DNA of 64,000 nucleotides from Oscillatoria nigro-viridis PCC 7112 (lineage in GTDB: Bacteria > Cyanobacteriota > Cyanobacteriia > Cyanobacteriales > Microcoleaceae): contig NC_019763.1 in NCBI RefSeq assembly GCF_000317475.1, positions 124,001 to 188,000 of the forward strand, read 5' to 3'. A program made the translations under genes and the position numbers. This document shows positions 13,101 through 22,100 of the stretch, piece after piece (positions within the stretch are counted from its first letter, which is position 1; the number at the start of each line of letters is the position of its first letter). The notes under the pieces were generated by a model. The model was given only the letters and a program-made list of their open reading frames with translations, had not been told where the DNA came from and made no database searches.

Positions 13101-16100
13101 CCTGACGGCAGCAGAGTATTCGATAACGAAGATACTAGCCTAAATACCCTGCCAAAAGTATTGCCGCAAACAGGAGAATACACTCTACAAATATACGGCT
13201 ATTACACCTCTTCAACTGGCAGCTATCAGTTGCGCGTTGCTGAGTTACCCAACAGCCTCAGAAGCCCGATAACTAACTACTTAGAAATAGGCAGTCCTGT
13301 ATCTGGAACGCTTTCGGGGGCTGAAGCTAAAGTTTACACTTTTGACGGCGTGGAAGGCCTGCGGGTAGCTTTCAACGGCATGGTGGGAACTAATGTTTCT
13401 GCAACTTTATACGACCCGACCGGGAAAGCAGTATTTACTAAACCCAACTTCCAGTACACCGATGTCGAACCGCTTACTCTGACTCAGAACGGTTTGTACC
13501 AACTGGTAATCGAAGGCCAGCAAGCAACCAACCAAAACTACTCGTTCCAACTCCTAGAACTGTCAGGAGCCAGCTTCATGCCGTTCAACTTGCCGGTGAC
13601 CGGTACTTTAGCATCCGGGCAGCAAAGCAAATTCTACAAGTTTGAGGGCAATAAGGGCGATCGCTTGTTCTTCGATTCTATTGTCGGTAATTATTCAAAT
13701 TACTGGAAGCTAATCGGTCCTGACAACAAGCAGGTTACTTATAATTGGCTCGGCAGCGATTTGCCAGTGGAACTGCCGGCTACTGGAGAGTACGCTCTGT
13801 TAATAGAGGGCGGGACTTCGAGCGCTCCGGTCAATTACCAATTCCGGGCTCTGCGCTACGAGAAAACGGCAGCCGATATCGTGACTCCGGGGACGGGAGA
13901 AACGGGCAGCAATTCTCTTGGTTCGTCCGGTTTGTATCCCGTGAAGTTGGAAGCGTCAGACGGTCAGGGCGGCAAAGACTTGCAAGAATACAGCATCCGG
14001 GTGTGGCCCGACCCGACCAACAGCAATCCGGTTATCGTCAGCGACCCCGTAGTCCGCTTCGGACTGGACGATAAAATTTACCGCTATCAGTTAGCTGCGG
14101 TTGACCCGGACGGCGACCGACTCAAATACCGCTTGGTGGACGGCCCGCTGGGAGCATTGATTAACGGCGATAGCGGAGAGTTGCTGTGGTTCCCGGAAAA
14201 TATTGCGGCCGGGAGCAAAGCTGACTTTACCGTGGAGGTGGCAGACCCGCGCGGCGGCAAGGGCTTGCAAAAGTTTACCGTGGATGCTTACGGCGCTTTG
14301 GGTAAAATTCAAGGGGCCGTATTTGACGACTTAAACGGCAACGGCTTCCGCGATTCTAAATTAGTTAAGGGCAACAATCCAGCTATTATAGTGGCGATCG
14401 ATGTTTCTGGCAGTACCGCAGCCCCGTTTGCCGGCCCTGCTGGGGTTGATGACGTTCTCAAAGCTCAAGTCGCCGCTACCCTGACTCTTATCGATACATT
14501 AATAGCTCAAGGTTTGGGCGATAGAGTCAATATCGGCTTGATTCCCCATCAATACACCGCCCAAATTCAAGATATGGACCCCGCAACGCCTGGGGTTCAG
14601 CCCTACACGACGCCCCTGGCAGATAAAAACAACAACGGCATCCCCGATATCCGGGAAATCCTGGCAAGTGACACTTACACCATTCCCAACGGTCACAACG
14701 ATTTTACTCGTGCCGTAGAAGCTATCGACCAATTAGTCCCCTATATGCCGGGAGACAAAAATATTATCTTCATGTCCGACGGCTACGGCGCCCTCGATGC
14801 CACAGTCTCCGCGACCGTAAGGGCAGACCTCACAACCAAAGGCATCGGCTTGACAGCCTTCGGTATCGGCCAATATTCAACCCTGGATACCATCAAAAAA
14901 CTCGACCCAGAAGCAGTAATACTGAGCGATATAGACCAGTTAAGCAGCGTTTTCGGCGGTTTCGACCCCCGCTACACCATCGAGCCCTTAATGGAAAACG
15001 TGCCAGTCTATCTGGATCTTAACAACAACGGAGTGCTAGATCCAGACGAACCGAAGCAATTGACCAAAAAGGACGATTCCGAGTCAATTTTGGGTCAAAC
15101 AAACTATCAGTTTACCTTTGACAACTTAGTGCCCGGTACCTACAAAGTGCGGGCTGTAGCGCCAAGCGACTACATACAAACTGCACCCAGTTCCTCAGTT
15201 TTTACAGATACAGTCACGGCTGCGGGACAAACATTCACTCATTTATTCGGCGTCCACAAAGATTCGCAAGAACCTGTGAATTCCGACCCCACCTTCCTGA
15301 CAGTAGCGCCTCCCTTCGGGCTCAAAGCCGGGGAACCCCTAGTTTACAGGGCTTTGGCCTCCGACCCCGATGCCGACGAAGTGACTTACAGCTTAGTTCT
15401 CAACCCTCCAGGAATGAGCGTTGACCCGAAAAACGGCACTGTAGTTTGGACTCCGACAGCAGCGCAGGTCGAAGAATATTATAAAGAACTGCGGGCGACG
15501 CGCGATCGCTTGATTGCTTTCGGTCGCCCGGAAGCGGCACCCTCTACGGTGAAATTCAATGTCGTTTTGCGCGCCACTGACGGCAAAGGCGGTCAAGCTT
15601 TGCAGTACGTCGAAGTAGAATTGATACCGCCCAACAATCCCCCGCTGTTTGCCTCCATACCGCCGTCGGACTTGCAACCTCAAATCGGTAAGCGATTCGA
15701 GTATCGCGCAGTAGCCGCGGATGCCGACGGCGACATTATTACCTACGCGCTGTTACCGAACGCGCCTGCTGGTATCACAGTCAACCCAACTACCGGATTG
15801 GTAACTTGGACGCCGACAGCCGGACAATTGGGAACGAATTCTTTCACAGTTAAAGCCACGGATGGAAAGGGTGGCGAATCCAAGCTAGAAGTGCCGCTGC
15901 GGGTAATTGAGGCGATTCCCAACCGCCCGCCGGACATTACTTCTGACCCCCGCACTTCAGCCCGCACCGGCAGCGGTTATTTCTACAAACTCGCTGTAAC
16001 TGACCCCGACGGCAACCCCATCAGCTTTACATTAGTTTCCAAACCCGCTGGGATGACCGTTGACTCAGAAGGTTTGGTAGCTTGGACTCCGACTGCTGCC

Positions 16101-19100
16101 CAAACAGGCCCGCAAACAGTGTCTGTTTCGGTTAGCGACGGACAAGGTGGAACCGACACCCAATCATGGACTGTCAACGTATCGAATTCCACCGCCAACC
16201 GACTTCCCAGCATTACTTCAGTACCGGATACCGTTACCAACTTAGAAAAAGTTTACCGCTACCAGCTAACAGGAACCGACCCCGATGGAGATTACTTGCT
16301 CTGGAGTCTTGACAGTGCGCCCAATGGTATGGTAATCGACACAAAAACAGGGGGTTTGAGTTGGCAACCAACCAGCGAACAAATAGGAGAACATACAGTC
16401 GCCGTCCGGGTAACTGATAGTTTGGGTTCCTATACAGGTCAAGAATTCAGCTTAAAAGTAACGGGAATTAATACGCCGCCTGCGATTGTATCCATTCCAG
16501 TCACGATTGCTGGAGTCAACGGAACATACAAATATCAAGTATTTGGAACTGACCCAGAAAACGATACCCTGCGCTACAGTTTGGGAACCAAACCGGATGG
16601 CATGAAGATTGATGCCAGAACTGGTTTAATTGAATGGACTCCGGGTGCTAATTTTGTAGGTTCTCATACTGTTGAAGTTTTAGCAACTGACACCCAAGGT
16701 GGGGTAGGGAATCAGAAGTTTGCGGTGTCTGTGGGAACTGCTGCAATCAACCTGCCTCCAACAGTAGTTTCAACTCCTGTATTTGCAGCATCTTTGGGTT
16801 CTCAGTACAGCTATCCGGTACAAGCAACTGACCCGGAAAGTGGCAGTTTAACTTATCAGTTATTAAAAGCCCCGATGGGGATGGCAATTAATGCCGCAAC
16901 TGGATTGCTGACTTGGGATAACCCGACTGCTGGAAACCATCAAATAGTTGTAGGCGCTGCGGATGCTGGAGGTTTGGGGGCGGCGCAAGGTTTTACATTA
17001 ACTGCAAGGGCAAATTCTACACCGATTGTTCCTGCTGTTCCTGTTGTTCAGTCGGCGGTTGTTGGTTCTACCTATCGTTACGATTTAAGGGCGACTGATG
17101 CTGAGGGGGATTTGCTTGCTTATTCTCTGATACAGTCGCCGTCTGGAATGACTGTTGATGAATTCGGCCGCATTAGTTGGATGCCTCAAGCAACTGATGT
17201 CGGTACGACGGGGCCGGTGCAAGTTGCTATCACCGATACTTTTGGCAAGACTGTTTCTGTTTCTTACAATTTAAGTGTTGTCGCGGATACTTCCGCACCT
17301 AAAGTCAATATTGTTGCCAGCAAAAATACAGCTAATCTCGGAGATTCGGTCACGTTTACCGTCAATGCTGTCGATAACGTGAAAGTTGAATCTTTGGGTT
17401 TGACTATCAACGGCACTCCTGTAGTTTTGGATGCACAAGGTCAAGCATCTGTCAAGGTAAATAATTTAGGCAATTTCACGGCAATTGCAACAGCTAAAGA
17501 TAGTGCTGGAAATGCCGGAACTGCGACTCAAACAGTAGCAGCAATTGACCCCACCGATGTCAACGCGCCTGTTATAAATATCGCCCTGGAAGATGATGCA
17601 GAAATCACCGCGCCCTTCAACATCACCGGCACGATTAGTGACAGCAATTTAGCTTACTATACATTGGAAGTAGCCCCGGTTGGTGGCGGGCAAATTCCGG
17701 GCGATGGCGGAGGGTTTAAGGAGGTTTATCGGGGAACTGCTGCTGTCAGCAACGGAACGGTTGCGACATTTGACCCGACTGTTTTGGCTAACGGCGCTTA
17801 CGTTCTCAAGTTCACTGCATTCGACGCTAACGGCAACGGTTCGACTACTGAAAGAACGGTGAATGTTGCTGGTGATTTGAAGTTGGGGAATTTCCGCTTA
17901 TCCTTTACCGATTTAACGGTTCCGGTGGCGGGTATTCCGATTAACGTGACTCGGACTTACGATTCTTTGAATGCGAATAATAGCGATGATTTCGGCTACG
18001 GCTGGCGGATGGAGTTCCGGGATACTGATTTGAAGACTTCTTTGAAGGCTGACCCGACTTATGAGGAGTTGGGCATCAATACCGTAGCATTTGATAGCAA
18101 GACTAAGGTATTCATCACCCTACCCGGAGGTAAGCGGGAAACCTTTACTTTTAAGCCGACTCCGAGTCATCTGAATCAGTATTTAGGGGCTGCTGGGCCG
18201 GGGGCTGCGATGTACAAGCCTGCTTTTGAGTCTCAGAAGGGTTCGACGGTGACTCTGACGGTTAAGGATGCGAATTTGATACGGAATGAGTACGGCGAGT
18301 ATTACGGGGTGAACGGGCAGCCCTTCAATCCCGAAAATCCGGCGTTTGGTGGGGTTTATGTGTTGACGACGAAGGAAGGATTGGTTTACGAGATTGATGC
18401 GGCATCTGGGGATTTGCTGACTGCTACTGATGCGAATGGGAATAAGTTGACTTTTAGCGATGCGGGGATTGCTAGCAGTACGGGTAAGTCGGTGACTTTT
18501 GAGAGGGATGTTGCTGGGAGGATTGTCGGTGTTGTTGACCCGGATGGGAAGAAGGTTAAGTACGAATACGATGCTAAAGGGGATTTGGTTGCTGTTAAGG
18601 ATAGGGAGAATAATACTACGACTTTTAAGTATGGAGATGAGGACAGACCGCACTTTTTGACTGAGGTTATCGACCCCTTGGGAAGGACTGGAACAAAAGC
18701 AGAATACGACCAAGTAACTGGACGGCTGAAACAAATGGTAGATGTCAACGGTAAAGCCGTTGAAATGACCTACGACCCCAACAATTCTAAACAAACTGTC
18801 AAAGATACACGCGGGTATTCTACCACCTATATTTATGACTCGCACGGTAACGTCCTGCAAGAAATAGATGCCAAAGCAGGCACTATTACCCGCACCTACG
18901 ACTCCGATAACAACCTATTAAGTGAAACCGATGCAGATGGTGTTACAACTCTCTATACCTATGATAGCAACAACAACCTGCTAACCATAAAAGACGAACA
19001 GGGTAACACCACCCGCATGACCTACGACAATCGCGGTCGCGCTACATCCATTGTTTCACCCACAGGTCTAAAAACTAATGCTAAATACGACAGCCGCGGC

Positions 19101-22100
19101 AATTTAATCGAAAGCATTGATACAGATGGACTAAAAACAACCTACAGCTACAACGCACAAGGTCAACTGCGTTTCCAAACCGCACCAGACGGTCAAGTAA
19201 CAGAATTTGACTACGACCGTTTTGGTAACATCAATCGCATGGTGGATAGCCGAGGTAATGAGGTTAAAACTGATTACGACCTCAACAACAGAATCAAGAA
19301 GGCAACAACCACATTTAACCTCAACGGTCAAACTTATACCCAATGGATGGAGTATGACTACGACTCCGAAGGTAAAACCATTGCTAGCAGAACCTCCCAA
19401 GGCAACAATCAATCGATGATTTACGATAAATTGGGACGGGTTACATCAATGACAGATGTATTTGGCAATGTCACTTCTTACCGCTACGAATTGCCAGAAA
19501 CATCGGGACAAAATAACAATTCAACTCCACCGTCTGTTGGTTCAGTTGTAACTCGCATTGATGAAATTACCTTACCCGACAATACACCCAATGACAGCAG
19601 CGATAATCCGAAAGTCATCAAAAAATACGACCAAGCCAATAATCTGATTGCAGAAGTCTCGACTACTGGATTAGAAACCCGTTATACTTACGATGAATTA
19701 GGCCGTTTAGCAGAAACAATTCTACCGGATTCTACGCCGACTTGGGATGACAACAAGAGAGTCAAAACCGAATATTCAGCAGCCAGTCGCATCAAATCTC
19801 AAACAGATATTTATGCCAATCAAGAGGCGTATTTCTACAACGACATCGGTCAATTAATTCGTTCAAAAGATGTTCTTGGTAATGACACCACCTACACCTA
19901 CAACCCAGGCGGACAAGTTGAGTCAGTCACCGACTCCAGAAATCGTACAACCCGCTATATTTACGATGACAAAGCCCGAATTAAAGAAACAATTTACTTC
20001 GATAACTCCCGCTTATCGCTGACCTACGACTCACAGGGACGGCTGAAAACCGAAACCAACGAACTCAATCAAACCACCACCTACGAATACGATGCTTACA
20101 GCCAAATCAAAGCGGTTATTAACGCCCTAAACGAACGCACCGAATTTGAATACGACAAGCGTCGCCATTTAGTTCGAGTTACCGATGCACTCGGTCGCAG
20201 CATTCGTTATAAATACGATGAATACGGACAGAAAGTAGAAACAACTTTCCAAAATGGCGATAAAATATTGATGGGTTACGACCAGTTCGGTCGCATAACC
20301 AGCGTCACTGATGAGAATTTACACGCAACCAAATACGCTTACGACAATCTCAGTCAGTTAACCGAAATCGAACAAGCAAATCAAGCCAAAACCAAATACA
20401 CCTACGACAATTTAGCCCGATTAACCGAGATTAAAGATGCCAACCAAAACGTCACCAAGTTTGAATACGACGCATTTTTCCGCCCCACAGCAACCATTCT
20501 GCCAATGGGACAGCGCAATCAAACAGTTTACGATAAATTAGGGCAAATCGTCAGCGAAACTGATTTTAATGGATCCACGATTAACTATACCTACGACACC
20601 CTCGGACGTTTAAATCAAAAAACATTCACAGACCCCAGAATCTCGCCCGTTTCCTATACCTACGACCCCGTTACATCGCAATTGCGGACTGTGACAGACG
20701 GACGCGGCGTAACGCAATACGCTTACGATACTCGCGACCGGTTAAAAACAACTACTACGCCAGATTTGAAAACTGTCGGTTACGGCTACGACCTGTTAAA
20801 CAATATTACCTCTCTGACGACTCAAGCGGGAACGACTTCTTACGGTTACGACAAGCTGAATCGTTTGGATACGGTCAAGGAGGGAAATCGCACTTTAGCT
20901 GATTACGATTACGATAAAGTTGGCAATTTAATTCAAACTAAATTTGCTGACAGTTCGGTAGAAACGCGCAAATACGATACGCGCGACCGATTAACTGAGT
21001 TAACTGCTAAAAATGTCACGGGTACTCCTTTCTCTGGTTTTAACTACACTCTTGATGCTGCTGGCAATCGCAAGAAAGTTGAAGAATATAACGGTCGCAC
21101 TGTCGATTACAGCTACGATGCACTCAATCGATTGACGGAGGAAAAGATTGTTGATGCTGCTGTGGGAAATCGGACTACGGGCTATGGCTATGACTTGGTG
21201 GGGAATCGCTTAACTAAAACCGATACTTTGTCAGGGTCAACTACCTATACTTACGATAACAACAATCGCCTCAATCGGACAACGGAAGGTAGCAAGCTGA
21301 CAAACTTTACTTACGATAATAATGGTTCTCTCAAAACTCGGTCGTCGGGTACTGAGACTGTTTCTTATGATTGGATTAATGATGGTGAGAATCGCTTGGT
21401 TGGGGTGAATAACGGTACGTCAGGGTCGCAGTTTGTTTACGATGCTTTTGGCAGCCGCGTCGCAGCTATTAATAATGGTGTGAAAACGAATTATTTGACT
21501 GCTCCGATTTGGGGTTTACCTGAAGTGTTGATGGAGTACGACGCTAATGGAGCGGTTAAGGCTGATTATACTCAGGGTGTGGGATTGGTCAGGTCGCGTT
21601 ATGATGGTCGGGAAGGGTTTGTTCATACTGATGGATTGGGTTCTACGAGGGCGATTACGGATAATGTTGGTTTGGTAACTGACCGCTATACTTACGATGC
21701 GTTTGGAGGATTGTTAAACCAAACGGGGACTTTTGGTAATTCTTTTCAGTTTGCTGGGGAACAGCGGGATAGCGCTACTGGATTGGATTATTTACGTGCA
21801 AGGTATTATGACCCTAGTTTGGGAAGGTTTATTTCTAAGGATGCTTTTCCTGGGTATTTAGATGACCCGATGAGTCAGCACGATTATCAATACGCTCATG
21901 CTAATCCGGTTAGCAATACTGACCCCAGCGGCTATTTCACAATGGGTGATGTGATGGCTACGCTGAGTGGGGTTTCTGCGCTAGCTGCGATTGGTGGGGT
22001 TGGTTTCGGTCTGGGATATATTGGTGGGGCTGCTGCTACGGGTGCAAGTGGTGAAGAAGTTTTAGGAATGTTTGGAGAATGGGGTGCTGGTTTTGCTAGC

